This document shows, piece by piece, positions 43,402 to 51,897 of a stretch of DNA of 64,000 nt. The position numbers were made by a program, and so were the translations under genes. A model generated the notes under the pieces. The model ran no database searches, was not told where the DNA came from, and worked only from the letters and a program-made list of their open reading frames with translations. Source of the DNA: QHXW01 sp035297145 (GTDB lineage: Bacteria; Acidobacteriota; Terriglobia; Bryobacterales; Bryobacteraceae). The first letter of the stretch is position 1. Every line of letters begins with the position of its first letter. Location of the stretch: positions 62,001-126,000 of the forward strand of contig DATGZN010000109.1 in NCBI GenBank assembly GCA_035297145.1, given 5' to 3'.

Positions 43402-43517
43402 GGTTCCTCCAGTGTGATGTGAAGGACATGAATCCACGATGAACGAAAATACCGTTGCAAATCGCGTGCTACCGATTTTTCTTCGCCTTGCTCGCGTGCG
43501 CGTGCTAAAATTTTCGC

Positions 43518-44429
43518 GTGCTCGATTCCGCTGCCAAACACGAGTATACGCGCCAGGATGTTCGCCGTATGCTGGGCGTTTCCGAGCAGCAACTGCGCAG
43601 CTGGGAGCGGCACGGGCTCATCCGCGGCGAAGCCGGGTTTTCGTTTTCCGACCTCGTCGCGCTCAAGACCCTGCAGAAATTGCGCGAGAATCGCATACTC
43701 CCAAGGAACATCGGCCGCGCTCTGACGGCGCTGAAAAAGAAACTGGCGCATGTGGAGCAGCCGCTGTCCGAGCTGAAGATTTTTTCCGACGGACGCACCA
43801 TCACCGTGCAGATCGCCGGCCAGAAAATGGAAGCCCTGACCGGACAGATGCTGTTCAATTTCGATGCAGCGGAGCTGGGGAGACTGCGCGCGTTCGAGTC
43901 CAAGCCGGCCGTCACGGATCGCGCGAACGCGGAGCGGCAGGCAGAAACCTACTTTCAACAAGGGCTGGCTCTGGAGGAGGCGGGCGCGCCGATCGAAAAG
44001 GCCATCGAGGCTTATCGTAAGGCGGCCGAGCTCAACCCCGGGGCGGCCGGCGCGCTGGTCAACCTGGGGACGATTTACTACCGCCAGCGCAAGTATGAAG
44101 ACGCGGAGCGGCAGTACCAGAAGGCCGTCCAGGTGGATGGCAATTATCCGTTGGCGCACTACAACCTGGGCAACCTCTACGACGAGCAGGGCGACCTCAC
44201 GCGCGCCGAACAGCATTACACCACCGCCCTCGAGCTGAACCCCAATTATGCCGACGCGCACTTTAATCTGGCGCTGCTCTCGGAGCGGCGCGGCGATTTC
44301 CTCAAAGCCGTCCGCCACTGGAAGAACTACCTCAAGCTCGACAACACCGGTACCTGGGCTAACATCGCGCGGCGCCAATTGGAAAAGCTGCGCGATGCGA
44401 CCGTGATCCGGCCACGGCCGAGCGCGTAA
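43518..44429 (+). CDS. MerR-type regulator fused to TPR repeats
   Basis: 303 residues, GTG start. Residues 8-75 are a MerR-type winged helix (YTRQDVRRMLGVSEQQLRSW, HGLIRGEAGFSFSDLVALKT). A SDGRTITVQIAGQ block at about 92-104 is shared with the MerR protein at 4424. Residues 140-290 hold four TPR units (e.g. AAGALVNLGTIYYRQRKYED, YPLAHYNLGNLYDEQGDLTR). The TPR tail replaces an effector-binding domain, so the regulator probably responds to a protein partner. No membrane segment. Confidence 0.88.
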   Translation: MLDSAAKHEYTRQDVRRMLGVSEQQLRSWERHGLIRGEAGFSFSDLVALKTLQKLRENRILPRNIGRALTALKKKLAHVEQPLSELKIFSDGRTITVQIAGQKMEALTGQMLFNFDAAELGRLRAFESKPAVTDRANAERQAETYFQQGLALEEAGAPIEKAIEAYRKAAELNPGAAGALVNLGTIYYRQRKYEDAERQYQKAVQVDGNYPLAHYNLGNLYDEQGDLTRAEQHYTTALELNPNYADAHFNLALLSERRGDFLKAVRHWKNYLKLDNTGTWANIARRQLEKLRDATVIRPRPSA

Positions 44430-44505
44430 CCCGGCTTGCTTTCCGGCTAGCTGAAGGAAATCCGCGCGAGCGATAAAATGTCAGTGGGATCGTTGTTCTC
44501 GCCTG

Positions 44506-45717
44506 ATGCGGTGTATCCTCGCCAGTCTCACGCTGCTTTCGCTGCTGGTTGCCGGCTGTAATTCGCGGGCACAGCACGCACCCGCGATTGGCGAAGCGTA
44601 CGCCGGACCTTCCAAACTCGCCCTCCGGCAGGAGATTAATCCGCGATCCGCCGTAGTCGCGAGTGCCCTGCATGGTGAGCGCCTCGAGATCATCCAGGTG
44701 CGCCGGCGCTTCATCAAAGTGCGCACGGCGAAAGGGCAGGAAGGCTGGACCGATGAACACCTGCTGCTCACGCCCGACGAGGTCACGCGCCTGAAGCGCT
44801 TCAACCAGCAGGCCCGGTCGCTGCCTTCGCAGGGTGCGGCCACCACTTACGACGCGCTGAACATCCATACCGAGCCATCGCGGTACTCGCCGAGCTTCGT
44901 GACGGTGAAGCAGGGTGAAAAGTTTGACATGATCGGCCACGAGCTGGCCCCCCGCAAAGCGCCACCGCGCAAACCGCTCGTGAAGCATGCGCCGAAGCCG
45001 GATACCGTGAAGAAAGCCGCGAAGCAGCCCAAGATCCCGCCGCCCCCCACGCCGCCGCCTCCGAGCCCACCGCCGGACTGGCTGGCGCTTTCAAAGACCG
45101 ACCTGCCCCGTGATGAGGAAAAGGATCCGGAACCCGAGCCTGTCGACGACTGGTCGCTGGTGCGGACTGCCGCGGGCGAAAGTGGATGGGTCCTCACACG
45201 GCGCCTGTTCATGGCGATTCCGGATGAAGTTGCCCAATATGCCGAGGGGCGCCGCATCACATCGTACTTCCCACTGGGAGAGATCCGCGACGGCGGTCAA
45301 GTCAAGAAGATCTGGCTTTGGACCACTATCGAGCAATCTCTTCTCCCCTATGACTTCGACAGTTACCGGGTTTTCGTGTGGAGCCTGCGCCACCACCGCT
45401 ATGAGACAGCCTACATCCAACGGCGCGTGAAAGGCTATTTTCCGACGCTGGCCGAGCCTCCCGGGTTCTCAATCTGCCTGGAGAAGTCTGACGGCACGCG
45501 AACCCGGCGCATTTATTCGCTGGTAGGCAACGCCGTTCGCCCCGCGGGCGAAAAGCCATGCGAAGCTCCCACCCTGGAGAAGCCTGCCGAACCGGCTTCG
45601 ACGCTCGTTGCGCCAACACGCAGCCAAGACGCAACCCCGCCACCGGCTTCCACGTCCTTTTACGATCGTATGAAAGACCGCGTCCGATCACTCCGTAGGC
45701 GTTGGTTCAATCGTTGA
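44506..45717 (+). CDS. SH3-domain lipoprotein with proline-rich linker
   Basis: 403 residues. Signal with lipobox: MRCILASLTLLSLLVAGCNS (Cys18). Two bacterial SH3-like segments: about 35-85 (LALRQEINPRSAVVASALHG, FIKVRTAKGQEGWTDEHLL) and 113-220 (LNIHTEPSRYSPSFVTVKQG, split by an insert of Lys/Pro repeats PPPPTPPPPSPPPDW, completed by WSLVRTAAGESGWVLTRRL). A C-terminal domain of about 150 residues (KIWLWTTIEQSLLPYDFDSY) is unrecognised. Likely lipid-anchored in the outer membrane or periplasm, with SH3 parts contacting peptidoglycan. Confidence 0.85.
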   Translation: MRCILASLTLLSLLVAGCNSRAQHAPAIGEAYAGPSKLALRQEINPRSAVVASALHGERLEIIQVRRRFIKVRTAKGQEGWTDEHLLLTPDEVTRLKRFNQQARSLPSQGAATTYDALNIHTEPSRYSPSFVTVKQGEKFDMIGHELAPRKAPPRKPLVKHAPKPDTVKKAAKQPKIPPPPTPPPPSPPPDWLALSKTDLPRDEEKDPEPEPVDDWSLVRTAAGESGWVLTRRLFMAIPDEVAQYAEGRRITSYFPLGEIRDGGQVKKIWLWTTIEQSLLPYDFDSYRVFVWSLRHHRYETAYIQRRVKGYFPTLAEPPGFSICLEKSDGTRTRRIYSLVGNAVRPAGEKPCEAPTLEKPAEPASTLVAPTRSQDATPPPASTSFYDRMKDRVRSLRRRWFNR

Positions 45718-45848
45718 GACTACCCGATCGTGGAAGAAGTGTAACATGCGAAGCTGGGCAGCCTCAGTTCAGGTCTGTTTCGTTACAATCGTTCTAGACG
45801 CAGTTTGGGAGGTAGCAGCCCAAAGGCTGAGCTAGAGTCTCGAGAGTC

Positions 45849-45868
45849 GCGGGCAGCGCCCGGCCCGC
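45849..45868 (+). promoter_or_regulatory. GC-rich leader hairpin before the response regulator
   Basis: GCGGGC (45849-45854) and GCCCGC (45863-45868) form a 6-bp stem with 8-nt loop ending 7 nt before the ATG at 45876. A smaller CAGCC-CAAA-GGCTG hairpin lies about 20 bp further up. TACAAT at 45784-45789 is a possible -10. No Shine-Dalgarno is visible, so leader structure may limit translation. Confidence 0.35.
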
Positions 45869-45875
45869 TCCGCAA

Positions 45876-46550
45876 ATGCAAACCGTTCTGGTCATTGATG
45901 ATGACGAAAGCCTGCGGGACACCATTGGCGTGTTGCTGGAGCAGGAAGGTTTTCGCCCCGTTCTGGTCGCGGACGGCCGTGAAGGGTTCGAGAAGGCCAT
46001 GCTGCTAAAGCCGGAGCTCTTGCTGGTGGACCTGCGCCTGCCCGGCATGAGCGGCGTCGAGATCTGCAAGCAATTGCGCGCCGCGCAGATGCACACCCCC
46101 ATTATTGTGCTCAGCGCTGTAGGGGACGAAGTCGACAAAGTGATTCTGCTCGAGATCGGCGCCGACGACTACGTGGTGAAACCGTTCGGCACACGCGAGC
46201 TGCTGGCGCGCATCCGCGCCCTGTTACGCCGCACGTCCCCCGACGCGCGCAAGATCTTCCACTTTGCGGACGCCGAGATCGATCTCGACCGTCGCGCCGT
46301 CTCGAAGCATGGCGAAGAGCTCAAACTCACTCCCGCCGAGTACAATTTGCTGACCTATTTCCTGCAGAATCCCGATCGCCCGCTGACCCGTGACATGATC
46401 CTGAATTCCGTCTGGGGATATCAATCGTTTCCCAATACCCGTACCGTGGATGCGCACGTGGTGAAATTACGCCAGAAGCTCGAACCGGATCCAAATGTGC
46501 CGCGCCATTTCCTCACGGTTCACGGCGTAGGGTACCGATTCGTGCCATGA
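45876..46550 (+). CDS. OmpR-family response regulator (orphan)
   Basis: 224 residues. Receiver TVLVIDDDESLRDTIGVLL, phosphoacceptor in LLLVDLRLPGMSGVEI, and DDYVVKPFGTRELLARI. The winged helix has LTPAEYNLLTYFLQNPDRPL and NTRTVDAHVVKLRQKLEPD, then RHFLTVHGVGYRFVP, a complete PhoB/KdpE-like output domain. No kinase gene adjoins it, but a kinase lies at the end of the next operon. A TTTAACA direct repeat 63 bp behind its stop is a plausible binding site. Confidence 0.93.
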   Translation: MQTVLVIDDDESLRDTIGVLLEQEGFRPVLVADGREGFEKAMLLKPELLLVDLRLPGMSGVEICKQLRAAQMHTPIIVLSAVGDEVDKVILLEIGADDYVVKPFGTRELLARIRALLRRTSPDARKIFHFADAEIDLDRRAVSKHGEELKLTPAEYNLLTYFLQNPDRPLTRDMILNSVWGYQSFPNTRTVDAHVVKLRQKLEPDPNVPRHFLTVHGVGYRFVP

Positions 46551-46612
46551 CAGGCCGCATCTCGCTGATTGCAAGCGCTTTAGCTGGATTCGCCCGCCCG
46601 CCGGGGGCTAAC

Positions 46613-46630
46613 TTTAACATTTTTTTAACA
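46613..46630 (+). promoter_or_regulatory. 11-bp-spaced direct repeat, putative OmpR-family operator
   Basis: TTTAACA-TTTT-TTTAACA: identical 7-mers at 46613-46619 and 46624-46630, an 11-bp period typical of tandem winged-helix dimers (Pho-box-like, and also matching TTAA-N7-TTAA). It lies 47 bp upstream of the receiver-porin-cupredoxin-kinase operon and 63 bp after an OmpR-family regulator gene. Confidence 0.6.
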
Positions 46631-46676
46631 ACGCCGCACCGTCAAACGGTCCGCCATCAGGCAAAATGGAGTGGTC

Positions 46677-47093
46677 GTGGCAACCGCCAATCCTCCAATT
46701 CGTACGGTTCTGATTGTCGAGGACGCGGAGTCTTGCGCTACGACGCTGGAGTTTGCTCTCCTGGGGATTCCCCATATTCACGTACGCGTCGCACCCACCG
46801 CGCGGCAGGCTCTCGAACTGCTGGCGTCGGCGGGAGGCGGTATTTCCGCCCTGGTCACCGACCTGAACCTGCCCTCGATGGATGGCTTCGAGCTGATCGA
46901 GCGAATTCGCTCGGACAGCCGGACCGCGCGTCTGCCGATCGTCGTCGTCAGCGGCGACAGCGACCCGCGCACGCCCGATCGTATCCACCGGTTGGGAGCG
47001 GATGCGTACTTTGGTAAGCCTTATTCTCCCGCCCTGGTGCGGCAGAAAGTGGAGCAGCTTCTCGATGCAAACTCATCCTCACAGTCTCCATAG
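46677..47093 (+). CDS. Single-domain response regulator (receiver only)
   Basis: 138 residues from GTG at 46677, favoured by GGAG at 46668-46671; GTG 46671 would add two residues. Receiver fold: TVLIVEDAESCATTLEFALL, acceptor Asp in ALVTDLNLPSMDGFEL, IVVVSGDSD and Lys in DAYFGKPYSPALV. No output domain, so it signals by protein contact or feeds a phosphorelay. Its 3' end overlaps the porin gene by 29 bp. The kinase at the end of the operon is the obvious partner. Confidence 0.88.
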   Translation: MATANPPIRTVLIVEDAESCATTLEFALLGIPHIHVRVAPTARQALELLASAGGGISALVTDLNLPSMDGFELIERIRSDSRTARLPIVVVSGDSDPRTPDRIHRLGADAYFGKPYSPALVRQKVEQLLDANSSSQSP

Positions 47094-48462
47094 GTGGCCT
47101 AGCGCCACCCTGGTTTTCTTCTGCTTTTTCGGCAATGCCGCGTTCGCCCAAACAACCTCCGAGGACTCCGCCGCGTTGCGCCAGATCCTGGAACGGCTCG
47201 ATCGCCTGGAGCAGCAGAACCGCGACCTCACGGCTGAAGTCGGCGCACTGCGAAGGGAGCTGGCCCAGGCGCGTAATGCTCCAGGAGGTGCACCGGCTGG
47301 GGCCGAAGCAGCAAAAGCCGAATCGGCTGCCGATCTCCCCAACCGCGTGGATGTCGAGGAGCGGCGCGTCGAGGAGATGGCCCAGACCAAAGTGGAATCC
47401 TCGCAGCACTTCCCCATCCGCATCACGGGAATGGCGCTGTTCAACTCCTATATCAACTCGCGTTCCGGCGCCCCGGATGTGCCTTCGCTGGTGCAGCCAG
47501 GTGGCCCATTGACCGGCGGCGCGACGCTGCGGCAGACCGTGATCGGCCTCGATTATCAAGGTCCGGAGATCTTCGGCGGAGGCAAAATCCGTGGTTTCCT
47601 CAATATGGATTTCTTTGGCGCATCCAGCGACCCTTACGGCACCTCCTTCCGCATCCGCACGGGCGGGATCGAGTTTAATTGGGAGAATACAAGCATCATG
47701 GTGGGCCAGGATAAGCCGCTCATTTCGCCACGTGACCCGAACTCCCTGGCCATGGTCTGGATCGCGCCGCTGGCGGACTCCGGGAACCTGTGGGTCTGGC
47801 AGCCTCAGTTGCGCGGGGAGCAGCGTTTTCATCTCAACGAAAGCACCACTTTGCACGCGCAAGCCAGCTTGTTTGAGACACGCGAAGGGTACAGCGGCAT
47901 CGCTCCTGCCTATGGATCCATCCAGATGTCCCGGCCGTCCGTGCAAGGGCGCGTGGCGTTGACCCACAGTTTCGATGAAACGCGCCGCATCGAGTTCGGC
48001 TCCGGTTACGGCGGCAGCACCACACACGTCGCGGGCACCACCGTGCCATCCCGCGTGTTCACCCTGGATTGGTTTGTGAACCCCTGGCGTAAACTGGAGT
48101 TTTCCGGCGCGTTTTTCCGCGGACAGGACGTCACCAATCTGGGCGCGGCCGGAATCGGTTATACCATCGTGAACCCATACTCTGTCATTCCGGTGCATGC
48201 CGATGGCGGCTGGGCGCAATTCAGTTTTCTCGCCACCCCGCGGCTCACGTTCAATCTATTTGGCGGCGAGCAACAGAATCGCGGAAGCGATCTCGGTTCA
48301 GGCGATGTGGCGAAGAATCAAACGTACGGCGGCAATGTGATGTATCGGATCGCACCCAACGTAATCCTCAGCCTGGAGAGCGAGCAGCAGCACACCAACT
48401 ACCTGGGCGCCGGCCGCCCCTTAAACAATCACTATGACCTGGGTGTTGCGTACCTGTTTTAG
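47065..48462 (+). CDS. DcaP-like outer-membrane porin
   Basis: 465 residues from ATG at 47065. Signal peptide ending FGNAAFAQ. A periplasmic coiled coil (about 40-72: LRQILERLDRLEQQNRDLTA) typical of trimeric porins with an N-terminal helix is followed by a Pro/Ala linker and a barrel of alternating strands rich in aromatic residues. It ends YDLGVAYLF, with the C-terminal Phe of the outer-membrane insertion signal. Resembles DcaP-type or family-DUF3138 porins. It overlaps genes on both sides (29 bp each), so expression is tightly linked. Confidence 0.82.
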   Translation: MQTHPHSLHRWPSATLVFFCFFGNAAFAQTTSEDSAALRQILERLDRLEQQNRDLTAEVGALRRELAQARNAPGGAPAGAEAAKAESAADLPNRVDVEERRVEEMAQTKVESSQHFPIRITGMALFNSYINSRSGAPDVPSLVQPGGPLTGGATLRQTVIGLDYQGPEIFGGGKIRGFLNMDFFGASSDPYGTSFRIRTGGIEFNWENTSIMVGQDKPLISPRDPNSLAMVWIAPLADSGNLWVWQPQLRGEQRFHLNESTTLHAQASLFETREGYSGIAPAYGSIQMSRPSVQGRVALTHSFDETRRIEFGSGYGGSTTHVAGTTVPSRVFTLDWFVNPWRKLEFSGAFFRGQDVTNLGAAGIGYTIVNPYSVIPVHADGGWAQFSFLATPRLTFNLFGGEQQNRGSDLGSGDVAKNQTYGGNVMYRIAPNVILSLESEQQHTNYLGAGRPLNNHYDLGVAYLF

Positions 48463-49162
48463 GGCGCTGGCCTTCGCCGCGCTGGCCCAGCCCGCGACGC
48501 CGACCACGGTGCGCGGATCGGTGGAGCTGATCGCCTCGCGCGACCCCATGGTCCGCAAGCACAAGGACTATTCGGGCGTCGTAGTGTGGCTGGAGCCCCT
48601 TGCACATGCGGTCCTGCCCGCCCGGCCGTCCCAACCCGCGGTGATGCTTCAGAAGAACAAGATGTTCACCCCGCACGTGCTAGCCATCGAGGTGGGCGGC
48701 AGTGTCCGGTTCCCCAATCTGGATCCGATTTTTCACAACGCTTTCTCGAATTTCAACGGACAGATCTTCGACGTCGGATTGTACAAGCCCGGTTCGAGCC
48801 GCACGGTGCCGTTCCGAAGCGAGGGCATCGTGCGCGTGTTCTGCAACATTCATCCACAGATGAGCGCGGTCATCGCCGTTCTGCCCACGCCTTACTTTGC
48901 GGTATCGGATAAAAGCGGCGCCTTCGAAATTACCAACGTGCCGCCGGGGGACTACCAATTCCACGTCTTTCACGAGCGCGCCTCGCCGGAAACGTTGGAT
49001 AAGCTGGTCCGCAAGGTCACGGTGGAAACGGCGCGGCTGGAGTTGCCGCCGATCACAATTTCCGAGAGCGGCTACTTGCCGGCGCCACATCTGAACAAGT
49101 ACGGCAAGGAGTATCCGCCTGTCATCGAGGAGCAGCCCGCCTACCCGGGAGCAAACAAATGA
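48434..49162 (+). CDS. Cupredoxin-domain protein with type-1 copper ligands
   Basis: 242 residues. A short signal-like N-terminus (LRTCFRALAFAALAQP) suggests export. A cupredoxin fold at about 70-150 carries FHNAF (His101) and VFCNIHPQM (Cys137, His140, Met143), the full ligand set of a blue copper site. A carboxypeptidase-regulatory-like beta sandwich (SGAFEITNVPPGDYQFHVF, about 158-200) follows. Similar proteins are annotated methylamine-utilisation or plastocyanin-like. A periplasmic electron or copper carrier is likely. The stop overlaps the kinase start (ATGA). Confidence 0.85.
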   Translation: MTWVLRTCFRALAFAALAQPATPTTVRGSVELIASRDPMVRKHKDYSGVVVWLEPLAHAVLPARPSQPAVMLQKNKMFTPHVLAIEVGGSVRFPNLDPIFHNAFSNFNGQIFDVGLYKPGSSRTVPFRSEGIVRVFCNIHPQMSAVIAVLPTPYFAVSDKSGAFEITNVPPGDYQFHVFHERASPETLDKLVRKVTVETARLELPPITISESGYLPAPHLNKYGKEYPPVIEEQPAYPGANK

Positions 49163-50985
49163 GTGGCTTTCATTTTTCGCGACTGTCTTTGCTGTGGAAG
49201 ATCCTGCTCTCGACTTCCGTAGCCATCACAGTGTTGTTCTCCGTGACCGGTTGGATTGTGGAGAACGCCGCTTTGGACACGACATCGCGCGGCCTGGAAC
49301 AAGAGGTCCAGGCGAGTTTCCAGGCGTACCGGTCGCTCTGGCAGTCGCGCGCCGACCGGCTGGCGTCTACGAGCCTTCTCCTGAGCAGGATGTCGGACGT
49401 GCGGAGACTTTTCGGCACAGGCGATCCAGCAACCATCAAGGATTCCGCCGGCGAATTGTGGTCCACTGCCTCGGAGAACGCTCTGTTGTTGGTCACCGAT
49501 CCGAAGGGCCGGCTCATCGCTTCAGTCAGCAGCGCCGCCGATTCAGCGGCCTGGCGCGAGCTCGATGTCGTGCCCGAGGCCGCCCAGCGATTTACGCCGC
49601 TCGCCTCTGGCCTTGCAACCAAGGACCAGCAGGCGAAAGGTTTCATGCTCAAAGAGGGAAATCTCTACCAAGTGGCGGTCACGCCGGTTTACGTGCAGTC
49701 CGGCAGTGTGATGGCTCTGCTCGACGTGCTGGTGGCCGGTTATCAGGTCGACCACTTGGTAGCTGAAAACCTGAAGGAGTCTACAGGGGGCAGCGAATTC
49801 CTTTTCCTTGCTGGTGGACGGGTCATCGCTTCCACGCTCAATCCTCGCGCCACCCGTGAGCTGGCGCGGGTGGTCGCGGCACGTGGCCCGGGCCAGAAAC
49901 TCAGCCGCGTCAGCGACGGCGTAACGGAATTCGCCCCGCTCGAAGCGCCGCTCACCGACATCCAAGGCCGCGCGATCGGTGAGCTGTGGATCTTCCGCTC
50001 GTTCGAGAACGCGCATGAGCAGCTCGCGGTCTTGAGACGCAACATCGTGTTCCTCGGCCTGTTCGCGGTGCTCGCCGGTCTCGGTCTCACCTATCTGCTG
50101 GCGCGCAGAATCGTCCAGCCGGTTGAAAAGCTAGATCGCGCGGCGGCGGAGGTCGCGCGCCAGAACTACGCGTATCGCGTGCCGGTGGACAGTCAGGATG
50201 AGCTGGGACGCCTCGCAGGAACCTTCAACGACATGTGTGCTTCCATTCAGAACGCGCGCCAGGAGTTGATCCGCCAGGAGCGTATTTCCACCATCGGCCG
50301 TCTCTCCAGCTCCATCGTTCACGACTTGCGCAATCCGCTCGCCGCCATCTACGGAGGCGCGGAGATCATGGTGGATTCCGAAATCGCGCCGCCGCAGTTG
50401 AAGCGGCTGGCCGGCAATATTTACCGGGCTTCGCGGCGCATCCAGGAGTTGCTTCAGGATCTCGTCAACGTGGGCCGCGGCAAAACCGAGGGGGTCGAGA
50501 TGTGCCGCCTGTGCGAAGTGGCAGCAGCGGCCAGCGATTCGCTGGCTCCGGCGGCTGAAGGGCAGGGCGTGCGCGTCACCCTCGACATCCCGAATTCCAT
50601 CGAGCTTCCGCTCGAACGCGCGCGCGTTGAGCGCGTATTCATCAATCTGATCGACAACGCCATCGAGGCGATGCCTATGGGCGGCGCGGTCCATATCGGC
50701 GCTTCCACGTCGCCGGATGCAGTGACCATCGAGGTCGCCGACACTGGTCCTGGCATTTCGCCGGAGATCCGCGATCACCTCTTCCAGCCGTTCGTCAGCT
50801 CGGGTAAGAAAAACGGTCTGGGACTGGGTCTTGCGCTTTCGCGGCAAACCATCCTCGACCACGGCGGCGACATGTGGGTGGAGTCCGCACCCGGCCGCGG
50901 CGCTCAATTCTTTTTCCGGTTCCCCGTCAGCCGGCCCGCCGCGCATCCCGAGCCTGCGGTTGTCTCACACGTCGGAGGCGGATAG
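49159..50985 (+). CDS. Sensor histidine kinase with periplasmic sensor domain
   Basis: 608 residues. Two membrane helices (WKILLSTSVAITVLFSVTGW, about 12-31; NIVFLGLFAVLAGLGLTYLL, about 295-314) enclose a 260-residue extracytoplasmic domain, probably dCache-like. Then HAMP (RRIVQPVEKLDRAAAEVARQ), HisKA with IVHDLRNPLAAIYGG, N box INLIDNAIEAM, and HATPase G boxes DTGPGISPEIRDHLFQPF, KNGLGLGLALS. Last gene of the receiver-porin-cupredoxin set. The cupredoxin or copper/redox state could supply the signal, which is inference from linkage only. Confidence 0.92.
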   Translation: MSGFHFSRLSLLWKILLSTSVAITVLFSVTGWIVENAALDTTSRGLEQEVQASFQAYRSLWQSRADRLASTSLLLSRMSDVRRLFGTGDPATIKDSAGELWSTASENALLLVTDPKGRLIASVSSAADSAAWRELDVVPEAAQRFTPLASGLATKDQQAKGFMLKEGNLYQVAVTPVYVQSGSVMALLDVLVAGYQVDHLVAENLKESTGGSEFLFLAGGRVIASTLNPRATRELARVVAARGPGQKLSRVSDGVTEFAPLEAPLTDIQGRAIGELWIFRSFENAHEQLAVLRRNIVFLGLFAVLAGLGLTYLLARRIVQPVEKLDRAAAEVARQNYAYRVPVDSQDELGRLAGTFNDMCASIQNARQELIRQERISTIGRLSSSIVHDLRNPLAAIYGGAEIMVDSEIAPPQLKRLAGNIYRASRRIQELLQDLVNVGRGKTEGVEMCRLCEVAAAASDSLAPAAEGQGVRVTLDIPNSIELPLERARVERVFINLIDNAIEAMPMGGAVHIGASTSPDAVTIEVADTGPGISPEIRDHLFQPFVSSGKKNGLGLGLALSRQTILDHGGDMWVESAPGRGAQFFFRFPVSRPAAHPEPAVVSHVGGG

Positions 50986-50996
50986 CCGCGCACGGC

Positions 50997-51872
50997 TCAT
51001 TTTCCGGCCTTCGCTGTTTGTTGCGCTTTTAGTTCCGTTTGGAACTCCTGTTCCGACTGGTCCACCCATGAGCGCAATTCAGAAGCATCTATAAACGGAT
51101 TTGGGCCGCCCTGGGCCATTTGTGCACGCTTCTCCGTGAGGCGGAAGAAAGAGCCGTGTGGAGCGAGAAAGACATCGCAAGGCAACTGGCGCAGCCGAGT
51201 GAAGCTTTGCTCGTAGTCGGAAACAATCCCCGGATAGCGCAAATTGTCCACCAGCGGATAGCCTGGCACGCTTGTACTGCAATAGAAGACCACTTGGTAC
51301 GTCTTGCCCAATTCCTGAACCCGCATGGTCCACGTCGTACATCCTTTGGTGTGGCCTGGCGTGAGAACCGCGGTCAAGGTGACGCCACCGAGTTGCACGG
51401 TCTCACCGTCGCCGATCAACCGGTCGACCTTCACCCGGGGAAACAAAGAGTCTGGAATGGAGTAATTCTTCTGTCTCCCCGATTCCAGAACCTCGGCATC
51501 CGCCCGGCTCGCCACCATCTGCGCTCCAGAAATCCGCTTCAGTGCAGCCAAGCCCCCGCAATGGTCGTAGTGCGCATGACTGTTCAACAGATATTTCACG
51601 TCCTGAACGTGGAAGTTCAACGAGGCGATGTTCTTCTCGATGATCGGAGCAGTCTCGGCGAAGCCTCCGTCGAGCAGCACGTGGCCTTTGGGTGTCGCGA
51701 TGAGATAGGAGGCCACACCCGCGACTCCCACATAGTAGATATTCCCGATGATTCGAAAAGGTTCAACGGGCTTGTTCCATTCGGCGCGCTCGTTCGTGGT
51801 GCGCTGCCCGAACGTTGCAACCGCGAGACTCAGAACGACGGCAGAGATGAGGACTTGGCTCTTAACGGACAC
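50997..51872 (-). CDS. Subclass B3 metallo-beta-lactamase
   Basis: 291 residues from GTG at 51872 with signal peptide (SVKSQVLISAVVLSLAVATF). Zinc ligands of subclass B3 are all present: SHAHYDHCGG (His99, His101, Asp103, His104), TPGHTKGCTTW (His174) and LAPHGSFF (His239), with a Ser pair in YCSTSVPGYPLV as in LRA-type enzymes. Expected to hydrolyse beta-lactams including carbapenems in the periplasm; environmental B3 enzymes of this type are common in soil Acidobacteria. It starts 25 bp after the alanine racemase stop, so it is co-transcribed with a peptidoglycan-precursor gene. Confidence 0.93.
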   Translation of the reverse strand: MSVKSQVLISAVVLSLAVATFGQRTTNERAEWNKPVEPFRIIGNIYYVGVAGVASYLIATPKGHVLLDGGFAETAPIIEKNIASLNFHVQDVKYLLNSHAHYDHCGGLAALKRISGAQMVASRADAEVLESGRQKNYSIPDSLFPRVKVDRLIGDGETVQLGGVTLTAVLTPGHTKGCTTWTMRVQELGKTYQVVFYCSTSVPGYPLVDNLRYPGIVSDYEQSFTRLRQLPCDVFLAPHGSFFRLTEKRAQMAQGGPNPFIDASELRSWVDQSEQEFQTELKAQQTAKAGK

Positions 51873-51897
51873 GACCGGCCAGCGTAGCACAGTCTGG

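Noticed and set aside
46948..48219. 423-residue minus-strand frame opposite the porin
   Set aside because: Antisense to a well-supported porin and receiver gene, biased composition, no ribosome binding site.
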